The notes: generated by a model not told the origin, from the sequence alone. 64,000 nucleotides of DNA from an uncultured Prevotella sp. (GCA_905234845.1 CAJOIW010000002.1:45157-109156), one strand, 5' to 3'. Shown: positions 16,841 through 26,278, counted from the stretch's first letter. Program-made: numbers and translations.

Positions 16841-18562
16841 TTATTCTTCTCTTGGTCTGATGTCTTCGATTTGTAATTGTATAAGGTTGCGTTTAAAGAC
16901 ATTTTCTTCAATAGTATAGGCAATATCGAAAGCTCGTTTCGACTTGATATACCGTGCCGACGCACTTTGCCCAAAGGCGATGCCGCTAAGTACATTACCT
17001 GATTTTGAATCTACCAATTCGAGTTTGATGTGCTCTTGATCGCGCCCTACAACCTTGCTGGTACCATAGTCATAAACGGCTTCAGTACAGAAAACCGGTT
17101 TGGGGTTGCAGGGTCCGAAGGGTGCGAAGCGTTTCAGTCCGTTTTGCAGGCGTTTAGCGATGTCGCGGAAGTCGATGACGGCATCGATGTTCAGTGTAGG
17201 CTCTGTTTGTTCGGGTTGGATGTGTTCTTCCACATATTGCTGGAAGCGTTGACGGAACTCAGGAATGTCTTTCCAACGCATAGTGAGCCCTGCGGCATAG
17301 GTGTGTCCACCGAAGTTGATGAGCAGGTCACGACAACTCTTAATGGCAGCATATACGTCGAAACCTGTGACAGAGCGTGCCGAGCCAGTGGCTAAGTCTC
17401 CGTCACGTGTCATGACGACAGTAGGACGGAAATAGATTTCAGTGAGTCGTGAGGCCACAATACCGATGACTCCTTTCTTCCAATTCTCATCGTAGAGTAC
17501 CATGCTCGATTGATGTTTTTGACTTTCAAGCCTTTCTACAATCTGATTGGCTTCTTCAGTCATTTGGCGGTCAATGTCCTTTCGTTGTTCATTATAGCCA
17601 TCAATGTGCCGTGCCATCTTTACTGCAACTTGATAGTCGCGTTCCACAAGCAGATCGACGCTCTTGCGCCCGTTCTCCATTCGTCCGGAGGCGTTAATTC
17701 GAGGACCGATTTTGAAGATGATGTCGCTCATGGATATTTCTCTTCCGTTCAAACCACACACGTCTATGATAGCTTTTAATCCTATGTTGGGGTTTTGATT
17801 AAGCTGTTTCAGGCCGTGGAAAGCAAGAATGCGATTTTCATCTGCAACGGGCACTATGTCTGCAGCTATACTCACGGCGCAGAAGTCGAGTAATGGGATG
17901 AGCCGCGAAAATGGAATGCCGTTGTTTTTGGCGAAGGCCTGCATAAGTTTGAAGCCTACACCGCAGCCACATAGTTCCTTGAAGGGATAGCTGTCATCGG
18001 GTCGTTTGGGGTTGAGGATAGCCACAGCTGGAGGCATTTCCTCGTCGGGTACATGATGGTCGCAGATGATGAAGTCAATGCCCATCTCTTTTGCCTTAGC
18101 AATCTGAGCGATGGCTTTTATACCACAATCAAGAATGATAACAAGTTTTACACCCGTTTTTTTTGCATATTCTAATCCTTTTTCACTTACTCCATAGCCT
18201 TCGTCGTAGCGGTCTGGAATGTAATAATCAATGTTCGAGTAGAATTGTTGCAAAAACTTGTAGACCAGCGCCACTGCAGTGCATCCGTCCACATCGTAAT
18301 CGCCATAGACGAGAATGCGCTCTTTTCGTCCCATAGCATCGTTCAGACGGTCAACAGCAACATCCATATCCTTCATCAAAAAAGGATTGATAAGGTCAGC
18401 TAGTTGTGGTCGGAAGAATCGTTTAGCTGCGCTTTCGGTCGTAATGCCACGTCTGATAAGCAGTAATGCCAGTACACTTCCGATATTCAACTTCTCGCCT
18501 AGTTCTTTAGCTGTCTGTTGTTCTGTGGCTGTGGGTTCTTGATAATTCCATTTAAAAAGCAT
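16841..18562 (-). CDS. recJ: Single-stranded-DNA-specific exonuclease RecJ
   Basis: RecJ (573 residues) is a 5'-3' ssDNA exonuclease of the DHH phosphoesterase family and acts in recombination and base excision. The DHH domain has YGDYDVDGCTA near residue 85 and CDHHVPDEEMP near 168; the DHHA1 domain has RINASGRMENG and the nucleotide-binding GGHTYAAGLT. The C-terminal OB-like domain ends at IEDIRPREE. In the 5' leader a short dyad TTGGGG-N7-CCCCAA (18597-18615) lies about 35-50 nt before the start; no clear TAnnTTTG box was found. Confidence 0.95.
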   Translation of the reverse strand: MLFKWNYQEPTATEQQTAKELGEKLNIGSVLALLLIRRGITTESAAKRFFRPQLADLINPFLMKDMDVAVDRLNDAMGRKERILVYGDYDVDGCTAVALVYKFLQQFYSNIDYYIPDRYDEGYGVSEKGLEYAKKTGVKLVIILDCGIKAIAQIAKAKEMGIDFIICDHHVPDEEMPPAVAILNPKRPDDSYPFKELCGCGVGFKLMQAFAKNNGIPFSRLIPLLDFCAVSIAADIVPVADENRILAFHGLKQLNQNPNIGLKAIIDVCGLNGREISMSDIIFKIGPRINASGRMENGRKSVDLLVERDYQVAVKMARHIDGYNEQRKDIDRQMTEEANQIVERLESQKHQSSMVLYDENWKKGVIGIVASRLTEIYFRPTVVMTRDGDLATGSARSVTGFDVYAAIKSCRDLLINFGGHTYAAGLTMRWKDIPEFRQRFQQYVEEHIQPEQTEPTLNIDAVIDFRDIAKRLQNGLKRFAPFGPCNPKPVFCTEAVYDYGTSKVVGRDQEHIKLELVDSKSGNVLSGIAFGQSASARYIKSKRAFDIAYTIEENVFKRNLIQLQIEDIRPREE

Positions 18563-18686
18563 TATATATTTTATCTTATTTTTTTCCTTGTTCGGATTGG
18601 GGCAAATTACCCCAAACTAATTTCAGCGTGTAAAGTTACAAAGAAAAAATGAGACTGCAATGCTTTTCGGGCGAAAAAGTAGTGTT

Positions 18687-18731
18687 AAAGATGTTGAAAG
18701 GGGAGTTCGCGACTCCCCTTTCAATATCTTT
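18687..18731 (-). terminator. Strong terminator hairpin abutting the C1 peptidase stop
   Basis: An uninterrupted 11-bp core (18696-18706 with 18712-18722, loop 18707-18711) extends to about 20 bp with A-T and wobble pairs. The minus-strand transcript then reaches a short T run. Confidence 0.8.
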
Positions 18732-19918
18732 TAGATTCCGATTTTCTTTCGGATTGCCTTTGGTATGGCGTTCTTGTTCACCATATAGTCCATAGTATTG
18801 GCGGCGATAAAGGCTTTCGACATATACCAGATACCTTTGTATTCGCCAGTCTCACCCCACGAGTTTTTCACCATGTAGTATTCTCGGCCGTTCTGATCTT
18901 TTGCGATGCCATAGATGAGCATGCCGTGGTCGTCGGTGAGTTCCCAATTGTCAAAACGTTCTTGTCGCATTTCCTGCGTAGGAATAATTTCAGGTGCGTT
19001 GATGCCTAACGAGTCGATGATATTGGTGCGTTTCGCCTGCGAGAGTTTCAGCCAGCGGGCCATGTCGCTGCCAGCATAGCTTTCCATTTTCTTGGTGTCG
19101 TAGGCAAGGGCGAGACCCTTGCGTGTGAAACCTTCTTCGCTGACATCACCGCCCCATGCCACGGTGTAGCCATTCATTACGGCATTGTCGATAATCTGCA
19201 TCATCTCGTCTATCGGTAGATTCCATGAGCCAGGATTGCGCCAGTTGTCTTGCACTTCTACGGGGAACTCAGTGTAGAATGGGTGGTGAGTATAGCTGGT
19301 AATGCTCACGTAGTCGTTCCAATCGAGTCCGAGACTTGCGGCAAAGGTCTGCGGAGTATAGGTCTTGCCTTCGTATGTAAATGTCTCGGGACATTGGCCG
19401 AGATAGGCGTCGAGGATGCCCTGCATGCCCACCTTCCACTGATTGGATATTTTCTTGGCCTTATTCTTTGCAATAGCATCCACGTAAGGTTCCAAAAGTG
19501 AGAAGAACTCGTTGAAGTTATTGAGCGAGTCGCCGTAAAGAGAACCTGCTGCGGGCATGGCATCTTCAGGGCAGATGCCATAGTTTTTTAGCACGTAGTA
19601 CACGTCGTAGGCAGAGCCACCCTGTGCGAACTGGCAGTCACCATGCAGACGGACAACCTGAACAGCACGATCCATGTAGGTCTTGTTCTCTACGAATGCC
19701 TCGCAGAGATCGTAAGTCTTGCCGCTTTTCTTCAAAATCTCTGCCTCAAAATAGGAGAGTGTGGAGAAAGCCCAGCAGGTGCCTGAGCGGTTTTGGTCTT
19801 TGATACTTGTGATGGGAATTTCCTTTACAACAGTGAACACAGGCTTGTTGTCAGCCTCTTGTGCGTTTGCACCGATGGCCATCATGGCGAGCAGTGCGAG
19901 TGTGAATACTTTTTTCAT
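18731..19918 (-). CDS. Secreted C1B (bleomycin-hydrolase-like) cysteine aminopeptidase
   Basis: The 395-residue precursor has a signal peptide (residues 1-20, ending GANAQ), so it works in the periplasm or outside the cell. The papain-like catalytic Cys48 is in NRSGTCWAFS, the active-site His in TDDHGMLIYG near 334, and the Asn in MVKNSWGE near 352. The family is the aminopeptidase C / bleomycin hydrolase branch; QGGSAYDVYYVLKNYG is also typical. The gene lies 23 nt after the M24 peptidase gene on the same strand, so the two may form a peptide-degradation operon. Confidence 0.9.
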   Translation of the reverse strand: MKKVFTLALLAMMAIGANAQEADNKPVFTVVKEIPITSIKDQNRSGTCWAFSTLSYFEAEILKKSGKTYDLCEAFVENKTYMDRAVQVVRLHGDCQFAQGGSAYDVYYVLKNYGICPEDAMPAAGSLYGDSLNNFNEFFSLLEPYVDAIAKNKAKKISNQWKVGMQGILDAYLGQCPETFTYEGKTYTPQTFAASLGLDWNDYVSITSYTHHPFYTEFPVEVQDNWRNPGSWNLPIDEMMQIIDNAVMNGYTVAWGGDVSEEGFTRKGLALAYDTKKMESYAGSDMARWLKLSQAKRTNIIDSLGINAPEIIPTQEMRQERFDNWELTDDHGMLIYGIAKDQNGREYYMVKNSWGETGEYKGIWYMSKAFIAANTMDYMVNKNAIPKAIRKKIGI

Positions 19919-19941
19919 TTCTTTGTTTTATAGTTGTTTTG

Positions 19942-21342
19942 TTAATTATTTGCCATGAATTCCTCCACGTCATCAGGGTGATAGGGTATGCGTCGGGTGC
20001 CGAGGAAACGACAACCGTCGGCGGTGATGAGCACGTCGTCTTCGATGCGGATGCCGCCAAAATCTTTGTAAGTCTCCAACATGTCGAAGTTAAGAAACTC
20101 TTTGCAGTGGCCGCTCTTGCGCCAGTCATCAATGAGGGCAGGGATGAAGTAGATGCCCGGTTCGTCAGTCACGACGAAGCCTTCTTCCAATCGACGACCC
20201 ATGCGCAGACAGTTAGTTCCGAATTGTTCAAGGTTGGGCCGTGTCTCGTCGTCGAATCCCACATAGATTTGCCCTAGTCCCTCCATGTCGTGTACATCCA
20301 TGCCCATCATGTGTCCCAGTCCGTGAGGCAGGAACATCGCATGTGCCCCAGCACGTACAGCTTCTTCGGTGTCGCCACGCATCAGTCCGAGTTCTTTTAG
20401 CCGGTCTGTCATCAGCCGGCACACGGCCATGTGTACATCCATGTACTTCACACCAGGCTTTGCCACGTTTAAGACATAGTCATGACATTCTTCAACGATG
20501 CTATATATATCGCGCTGTCTTTGGGTATAGTGTCCTGATACGGGGAATGTGCGGGTATTGTCGGAGCAATAGCCTGTGACGGTTTCGGCTCCAGCATCGC
20601 AGAGGGCAAGTCGTCCTGCTTCGAGCACGGCCATCGAGGGGTTGCCGTGCATAATCTCGCCGTGTTGCGAGAAGATGGTGGCAAAGCTTACCTGCGAGCC
20701 TAATGAATGGGCAATGCCATCCACTTGTCCGCCGACGTATTTCTCCGTCAGCCCTGGTCGTGTGATGCGCATGGCGGTGGTGTGCATCTCATAGCCTATC
20801 TCAGCCGCTTTCTCCAGTTCTACGATTTCCTGAGGTTCTTTCACCGATCGCATTTTTACAATCGCCTTGATGAGTTTCAGCGAGGCCGTTCCTTTCTGTT
20901 GCAAGGGATGAATGCCAAGCAGATCCATGATTTGAATCATGGTGTCATGACGGTAAGGAGGCAGGAAATGTATGGTGCGTTTCTTGTCGAGCATGTCTTT
21001 GCAGAGATGCTGTAATTGTTTTATCGGAAACGACTGGTTTACACCAACTTGAGCTCCTAAATCAGCTACGCTATCAACCGATCCGTACCAGACAATATCC
21101 TCTATATCGATATCGTCGCCAAAGAGTATTTCGTAGCCTTCGTCAATGTCGATGACACCTACCAGTCCCTCTCTTTCTATACCAAAGTAGTAGCGGAACG
21201 AAGAGTCTTGCCGAAACGGATAGTAGGCATTGGAGGGGTAGTTGTTAGGAGATTCGTTGTTTCCGAAAAGAATGATGACACCCTCGCCGACAAGTTTTCT
21301 CAACTCTTCGCGACGGTGTATGTAAGTCTCTTTATTGAACAT
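19942..21342 (-). CDS. pepP: Xaa-Pro aminopeptidase (M24B family)
   Basis: The frame is open to 21375, but the start at 21342 (MFNKETYIHRREEL) matches the family and lies just inside a promoter box. The 466-residue enzyme removes N-terminal residues ahead of proline. The N-terminal aminopeptidase P domain (about 1-140) has FRQDSSFRYYFG. The C-terminal pita-bread domain binds two metal ions via CDAGAE, CSDNTRTFP, LPHGLGHMMG, TDEPGIYF and the final IRIEDDVLIT. No signal peptide, so cytoplasmic. Confidence 0.93.
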   Translation of the reverse strand: MFNKETYIHRREELRKLVGEGVIILFGNNESPNNYPSNAYYPFRQDSSFRYYFGIEREGLVGVIDIDEGYEILFGDDIDIEDIVWYGSVDSVADLGAQVGVNQSFPIKQLQHLCKDMLDKKRTIHFLPPYRHDTMIQIMDLLGIHPLQQKGTASLKLIKAIVKMRSVKEPQEIVELEKAAEIGYEMHTTAMRITRPGLTEKYVGGQVDGIAHSLGSQVSFATIFSQHGEIMHGNPSMAVLEAGRLALCDAGAETVTGYCSDNTRTFPVSGHYTQRQRDIYSIVEECHDYVLNVAKPGVKYMDVHMAVCRLMTDRLKELGLMRGDTEEAVRAGAHAMFLPHGLGHMMGMDVHDMEGLGQIYVGFDDETRPNLEQFGTNCLRMGRRLEEGFVVTDEPGIYFIPALIDDWRKSGHCKEFLNFDMLETYKDFGGIRIEDDVLITADGCRFLGTRRIPYHPDDVEEFMANN

Positions 21343-21372
21343 AATGATGCTTATTTTACCGTGTATTATGTG

Positions 21373-21380
21373 CAAAATTA
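21373..21380 (-). promoter_or_regulatory. Promoter box TAATTTTG for pepP
   Basis: Minus-strand TAnnTTTG consensus about 30 nt upstream of the start at 21342. Confidence 0.6.
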
Positions 21381-21527
21381 CGGAAAGTCGAGAGCAGAAG
21401 AAAATAAACGGGTTTATTTTTTATGCCGAGGCGCAGTAACTTCGCAACTTTTGTCGCAAAATTACGAAAAATATGCGAGAAAGAAAACAAAATCTTGAAA
21501 AAGTTTGGTAAAATGTAATTATTTATA

Positions 21528-21535
21528 TACTTTTG
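21528..21535 (+). promoter_or_regulatory. Promoter box TACTTTTG for the GYF-CD225 gene
   Basis: TAnnTTTG consensus with a TTTG-type upstream element at about 21504, some 20 nt away, and 30 nt before the start. Confidence 0.65.
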
Positions 21536-21565
21536 TCAGTCGAAAATAAATATATACTTAACAAT

Positions 21566-22096
21566 ATGGCTTCATACTATATTTTAGAGAATAATCAGCA
21601 GCAGGGTCCTTTCACAATTGACCAGCTGGCTATGCGTGGCTTAACGCCTTACACAAACGTATGGACAACAGGAATGGCGAACTGGGTTCCGGCCAGTCAG
21701 GTACCCGAATTGCAGCAGTTGTTCAATCGTCCGCAGGGATTTCAGGCTCCTCCATATCAGAGTGGAGGCGGGTATCAACCGCAGCCTGCTCCTTCGTACG
21801 GTTATAACAGTGGCTACGGTCAACAGCCTCAGGGTGGCCCGTGCCCCAAAACATGGATGGTAGAGTCGATACTTGCTACGTTGTTCTGCTGTCTGCCGTT
21901 CGGTATTGTGGGTATCATCAATGCCAGCAAGGTGTCTTCTGCACATGCTGAGGGTCGTTTTGCCGATGCTCAGCGTGCCAGTCAAGACGCAGGAAAGTGG
22001 ACGAAGATAGCGTTCTGGTTAGGATTAGTGGGTATCATTCTCTATATCCTGTTCTACGTTTTCATCTTCGGCGCAGCATTCCTTGCTAATTCATGA
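21566..22096 (+). CDS. GYF_2-domain and CD225/dispanin membrane protein
   Basis: ATG 21566 is preferred over the open-frame start at 21533 because it gives MASYYILENNQQQGPF, the canonical opening of a GYF_2 domain (about residues 1-50, with W at TNVWTTGMANWVPAS). A Gly/Gln/Tyr/Pro-rich linker follows (about 55-90). A CD225/interferon-induced-transmembrane type module (about 95-170) has two hydrophobic helices and the family hallmark CCLPFGIVGIINASKV. The function is unknown. The next gene, a DUF2752 protein, overlaps it by ATGA, so the two are translationally coupled and perhaps act together at the inner membrane. Confidence 0.85.
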   Translation: MASYYILENNQQQGPFTIDQLAMRGLTPYTNVWTTGMANWVPASQVPELQQLFNRPQGFQAPPYQSGGGYQPQPAPSYGYNSGYGQQPQGGPCPKTWMVESILATLFCCLPFGIVGIINASKVSSAHAEGRFADAQRASQDAGKWTKIAFWLGLVGIILYILFYVFIFGAAFLANS

Positions 22097-22464
22097 CGCC
22101 CAGGCGTACGCTGACATTGTGGCTTGTTGTGGGCATAGTGGCTTTAGTCGTCTATTTCCTGTTCGATCCTTCAACGAGCAAGTTTTTTCCCAGTTGTCCG
22201 TTTCTGACGCTGACGGGGCTGAAGTGTCCTGGTTGCGGTTCACAGCGGGCAGCACATAGTTTACTGCATCTTGATATAGCAGCTGCTTTTCGTTATAATG
22301 CATTGCTGGTAGTTTCCCTGCCGGCAGTGCTTTTTTTGATGGTAGTCGAGTTATTGCGCACACGTTATCCCCGTTTATACTTCCGTGTGCATAGCCAGCC
22401 TGTCATTTGGACGGTTGTGGCGATTGTCCTGGTTTGGTGGATTTTGCGGAATTGCTTGCTTTAG
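22093..22464 (+). CDS. DUF2752 membrane protein
   Basis: A 123-residue protein with three hydrophobic segments (about 8-25, 70-92 and 103-120). Between the first and second is the DUF2752 signature LKCPGCGSQRAAHSLLHLDI. Two cysteines in CPGC suggest metal binding or redox chemistry, but no function is established for the family. The ATGA overlap with the CD225-like gene implies a joint role. Its stop is only 9 nt from the convergent trmD stop. Confidence 0.85.
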   Translation: MTPRRTLTLWLVVGIVALVVYFLFDPSTSKFFPSCPFLTLTGLKCPGCGSQRAAHSLLHLDIAAAFRYNALLVVSLPAVLFLMVVELLRTRYPRLYFRVHSQPVIWTVVAIVLVWWILRNCLL

Positions 22465-22473
22465 CCGCAATGC

Positions 22474-23178
22474 CTAATGAGTTGTTTCTTCTTGTTTAGG
22501 GCTTAGCCCGAGTAAGTCGGGACGCAGACGTTTGGTGCGTTCAAGTGCCTGTTCCATTTCCCATTCTCTGATTCTAGCCTCATGTCCGCTCAGTAGCACC
22601 TCGGGCACGCGCCATCCCTTGTATTCGGCGGGCCGCGTGTAGACTGGGGCTGCGAGCAGGTCGTCTTGAAAACTATCTGACAGTGCGCTTTGTTCGTCAC
22701 CGATAACCCCAGGCACGATGCGCACCACAGCATCGGCAATGATGGCTGCTGCCAGTTCACCCCCAGTAAGCACATAGTCACCCACGCTGATCTCACGTGT
22801 AATGAGATGTTCGCGAATGCGGTGGTCAATGCCTTTGTAGTGTCCACAGAGAATAATGAGGTTTTGCTTCAGTGAGAGATTGTTGGCTACGTGCTGGTTG
22901 AATAGCTCACCATCGGGCGTGGTGAAGATAACGTCGTCGTAGTCGCGTTCTTCTTTCAAAGCCGTGATACAACGGTCGATGGGCTCGCATTGCATCACCA
23001 TGCCGGCAGAACCGCCATAGGGATAGTCGTCTACGCGCCGCCATTTGTCGCGTGTGTAGTCGCGCAGGTTATGCAGGTGAATCTCTGCCAATCCCTTCTT
23101 CTGTGCCCGTGCCAGAATGCTCTCATTGACGAATCCCTGAAGCATCTCGGGCAGCACCGTGATAATGTCTATTCTCAT
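22474..23178 (-). CDS. trmD: tRNA (guanine-37-N1)-methyltransferase
   Basis: The open frame extends to 23253, but ATG 23178 gives the universal TrmD start [13 protein letters not shown]. The 234-residue SPOUT enzyme methylates G37 of tRNAs and prevents +1 frameshifts. Visible motifs are [25 protein letters not shown] and the deep-trefoil-knot sequence [14 protein letters not shown]. The promoter box at 23187-23194 ends 8 nt before the start, so the leader is very short. Confidence 0.95.
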   Translation of the reverse strand: MRIDIITVLPEMLQGFVNESILARAQKKGLAEIHLHNLRDYTRDKWRRVDDYPYGGSAGMVMQCEPIDRCITALKEERDYDDVIFTTPDGELFNQHVANNLSLKQNLIILCGHYKGIDHRIREHLITREISVGDYVLTGGELAAAIIADAVVRIVPGVIGDEQSALSDSFQDDLLAAPVYTRPAEYKGWRVPEVLLSGHEARIREWEMEQALERTKRLRPDLLGLSPKQEETTH

Positions 23179-23186
23179 TTCGCTTG

Positions 23187-23194
23187 CAAAGTTA
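23187..23194 (-). promoter_or_regulatory. Promoter box TAACTTTG abutting trmD
   Basis: Minus-strand TAnnTTTG box; only 8 nt separate it from the trmD ATG at 23178. Confidence 0.6.
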
Positions 23195-23574
23195 CAAAAA
23201 AAGCATGAAAGATGAATGATACAAGGTAGAATTTTCGCACATAACAGTGGCAAGAAGCCTTTTACGATACAAAAGCATGTTGTTGACGATTCGAAAGCTA
23301 AGGTTTCACAAAGTAATAGTATATATTTTACTCGGTAATATATATACTATTACTTGGTGAAAGGTTGTCTTTCGCATGACGAAAACTTGTCTTTTGCCTG
23401 GTGGAAACAACGTCTTCGCTTGAGCCATGTAGCGAGGGCTCGTTTTTATTGAAATGTGAAAAAAGTTTATGGCGGTTAGTGTGAGAGGCGGAATGATTCG
23501 TCTGTATTATATATATTATAAGGTATATGATGTGAATATGTAACTATTAACTATAATTTTTAAACAGTAATGAT
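23195..23574. other. Gene-free interval between trmD and the phosphoesterase-like gene
   Basis: This 380-bp stretch holds array C (23294-23418) and an AT-rich tract before the downstream start. The T-rich stretch at 23505-23560 probably contains the downstream promoter, but no good TAnnTTTG match stands out. No ORF here looks real. Confidence 0.6.
23294..23418. repeat. Word array C: six 15-nt words at exact 22-nt pitch
   Basis: Words start at 23294, 23316, 23338, 23360, 23382 and 23404, with 7-nt spacers. The second and third form an AT-rich hairpin around the spacer ACTCGGT. That hairpin is a diverged copy of the array B hairpin, where the same spacer occurs. Word 1 (GAAAGCTAAGGTTTC) is identical to the word at 52831-52845. 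Unlike arrays B, D, E and F, it lies between two divergent genes, not at a gene's 3' end. Confidence 0.9.
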
Positions 23575-26235
23575 ATGAGAAAAACAAAAACTCTTTTTAA
23601 TTTTATGATAGCTTTGGGAGCTATCATGATGTTGGTGTCGTGCTATAAGTTCGGACGAATTGCGGCACCGAAGGTTGTCAATCCTAATGAGGCTTTCGAA
23701 GGCCGTATTGTTGCGGTAAACGACAACAACAAAGGTCCGGCATCGGGCTACAGCATTTTCGCGGTGCGTGTGCCAGAGAACTGGACAGTAGAGGTTGGCG
23801 ATAATGCCTATCAGCAATATGCCACGGGCGACATCACCATCCCTGGCGATGAAAACGATGCAACCAAGCCGGCTGAGAAGGCCAATATCACCGACAGGAT
23901 GCACTACAGCGCACAGCTCAGCTCGTTCTATAACCAGAGCAACCCGAAGGAGGGCTACACGTGGATGGCCTTCGTGACCGATAATGTGCATCGGCGTGGT
24001 TTGCAAGGTCACCAGAACAACAGCTGCGACTCCATCGCGCTGAACTACCGTGTGCTCAACGACGGTGTGGCTGGTGAATACGAACTCGACTACATCATCG
24101 GCGACGAGGAGAAAGACTTTGAGCAGTATGGCAACGATGTGAGAAAGGCACTCGGTACGCGTGTCTATTGTACATCGACCGAGGCGTCGACCATCAAGAA
24201 AGATGACGGCGACGAGGCTTTCGATCATGTGCAGCCGGAGTACAAGACCAAGGTCAAGGTGCTCGAGGGTGGTACGCCTGTTGTGCACAAACCTATGCTG
24301 AGCGTGGCTCAGGAAGAAGTGCCGGTAGGCGAGACCGTCACGGTGAATTATGAAGAGATGAAGTCCGAAACCCGTCTCGAAGTCTTTAAGTATGCCGACC
24401 TCATGCCTGTGCTTGCCGGTTCGATGATTGTGGAAGGCGAGCAGGTATTCAACAAAGGAAACTATGAAGTAAGCAACCTTGAGCCGGGCGTATATCACGT
24501 GCGTGCTTTCGAGAGCACAAAGGTCGTGGCCGAGACCACGTTCTCTGTGGCCTATCCTGAATTCATGGGCGGCGATGCCAGCCTGTTTGTCATCAACGAC
24601 CTCCACCTCATGGCACCCGAGTTGCTGGTAGAGGAGGGCGATGCCTTCGACGCCTACCGCATGGGCGATGCGAAGCTCTACAAGGAGAGCCCCGCCATCG
24701 TGAATGCCGTTGTCGCCAAGGTACTCGAGGTGAAGCCGACGGCTCTGCTCATCGGCGGCGACCTGACGAAAGACGGCGAGCGCGTGAGCCACGCGTTGCT
24801 GGCCAACCTGCTCAAGCCTGTCACCGATGCCGGCATCAAGGTCTATGTGGTTCCCGGTGATCACGATGTGAACAATCCCACTGCTGCCATCTATAGTGGT
24901 GCAACCACCACTCCCACCGAGACCGTCACCGCCGACGAGTTTGCTGAGATTTATGCGCCGTTCGGCTTTGCCGATGCCGTGAGCCGCGACGAGACATCGC
25001 TCTCGTATATGGCCTATCCGACCGATAAGCTGGCTATACTTTGTCTCGATGCCTGCCGCTACAACGAGAACCTGGCCGCAGCAGATGCAACAACAGAAGG
25101 CGGATCTGAGGCCGTGCTGGTGCGCGAGGGACGACTCACCAAGGAAACCCTTGCATGGATGACGACGGCTGTGGCCGACGCTCAGGCTTCGGGCAGAAAG
25201 GTCGTCGCGCTGATGCACCATCTCGTTTCAGCACCGTTCAATGGCTACGATGTCGTGGGTCCCGTTGTCAACGGACAGTCGGCCGACCTTGCCAGCATGT
25301 TTGCAGGAGGGTCTGAGGAAGGCGAAGAGACCGAACCGCCCTATGAGGTCAGCAACGGCGACGTGCAGGATGCTTTTGCCAAGGCAGGCATCTCCGTAAT
25401 CTTCACCGGCGATGCCCAGGCTACCGACATTCAGCATGTGACAACTCCCAGCGAAGGCAAACTCTATCAGGTGACAACAGGTGCACTCACCTCGTTCGAC
25501 TGTCCCTATCGTCTGGTCAGTGTGACCGACGAGGGTCTCGACATCGACACCCGTGTCATCAAGGAGGTTGAGGGCATCGAACTTCCCGAAGGAATGACTC
25601 TCGAAGACTATGCATACGACCGGCTGAAGAACGATACACCGAGACTGGTGGAAGATTTCTGCGCAAAATATTGGGACATCATCGACCCCATCTTCAAAGA
25701 TAACTTCACGTTCGAGTACAATGAGGGCGATCTTATCAACAAGAACGATTTTATGCGTATTCCCGAAAGTCCTGAAGATATGGCTCAGCGTGTGAACAAC
25801 AACATTACACAGCCGCTGATAAACATCATTGCCACCTTTGTCGAGGGTAACGAGCATCTGAAAGATTCGCAGAAACTTGTCGACGACTTGAAGGCCGGCT
25901 TCGACGGATTCTTCGATTCGCTCAACACGTTGCCATCCTTCATTACCCCGATGATTAAGGAAGGTTTTGCCGAGGCAGGTCTCGATACCGACGCACTCGT
26001 GGAGAGTGTAGTGGGCAGTCTGGCCTACAACTATCTCGGAGCACCCGACAACGTGAGCAACGACCTCTTCATCCATATCCCGTTTGAAGCAACCACAGGC
26101 ATCAACAAGGTGCAGCGTGAAGAGGCTGGCATAGAGGAATCAGTTGTCTACGATCTTCAAGGCCGTCGCATCAATGGTTCATCCCTCCCGAAGGGTATCT
26201 ATGTGAAGGGTGGCAAGAAGTTTGTTGTTAAGTAA
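23575..26235 (+). CDS. Metallophosphoesterase-like surface lipoprotein with altered metal motifs
   Basis: A lipobox (MLVSC, Cys23) marks an 886-residue lipoprotein. After an N-terminal region and an Ig/Fn3-like segment (about 245-320), a calcineurin-type domain begins with INDLHLMAPE near 341, then GGDLTKDGE near 395. The family's GNHD is here GDHD (near 427), MHHL is present near 547, and the usual GHxH is replaced by GDAQATD near 612. Two of the metal-ligand motifs are therefore changed, so phosphatase activity is doubtful. The C-terminus (YDLQGRRI...GIYVKGGKK) is a surface-sorting type tail, unusual together with a lipobox. GC content and codon use are higher than in neighbouring genes, leaving long open antisense frames. 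Confidence 0.75.
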   Translation: MRKTKTLFNFMIALGAIMMLVSCYKFGRIAAPKVVNPNEAFEGRIVAVNDNNKGPASGYSIFAVRVPENWTVEVGDNAYQQYATGDITIPGDENDATKPAEKANITDRMHYSAQLSSFYNQSNPKEGYTWMAFVTDNVHRRGLQGHQNNSCDSIALNYRVLNDGVAGEYELDYIIGDEEKDFEQYGNDVRKALGTRVYCTSTEASTIKKDDGDEAFDHVQPEYKTKVKVLEGGTPVVHKPMLSVAQEEVPVGETVTVNYEEMKSETRLEVFKYADLMPVLAGSMIVEGEQVFNKGNYEVSNLEPGVYHVRAFESTKVVAETTFSVAYPEFMGGDASLFVINDLHLMAPELLVEEGDAFDAYRMGDAKLYKESPAIVNAVVAKVLEVKPTALLIGGDLTKDGERVSHALLANLLKPVTDAGIKVYVVPGDHDVNNPTAAIYSGATTTPTETVTADEFAEIYAPFGFADAVSRDETSLSYMAYPTDKLAILCLDACRYNENLAAADATTEGGSEAVLVREGRLTKETLAWMTTAVADAQASGRKVVALMHHLVSAPFNGYDVVGPVVNGQSADLASMFAGGSEEGEETEPPYEVSNGDVQDAFAKAGISVIFTGDAQATDIQHVTTPSEGKLYQVTTGALTSFDCPYRLVSVTDEGLDIDTRVIKEVEGIELPEGMTLEDYAYDRLKNDTPRLVEDFCAKYWDIIDPIFKDNFTFEYNEGDLINKNDFMRIPESPEDMAQRVNNNITQPLINIIATFVEGNEHLKDSQKLVDDLKAGFDGFFDSLNTLPSFITPMIKEGFAEAGLDTDALVESVVGSLAYNYLGAPDNVSNDLFIHIPFEATTGINKVQREEAGIEESVVYDLQGRRINGSSLPKGIYVKGGKKFVVK

Positions 26236-26278
26236 GACAAAAGAGTAAGGTTTGTTTAAATAGTTAATAGAAGGACGG

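Noticed and set aside
23560..25221. 553-codon open frame antisense to the phosphoesterase-like gene
   Set aside because: It is a shadow of GC-rich, codon-biased sequence. It has no recognisable motif and a His/Val/Gly/Ile composition typical of antisense frames; the plus frame has clear motifs.
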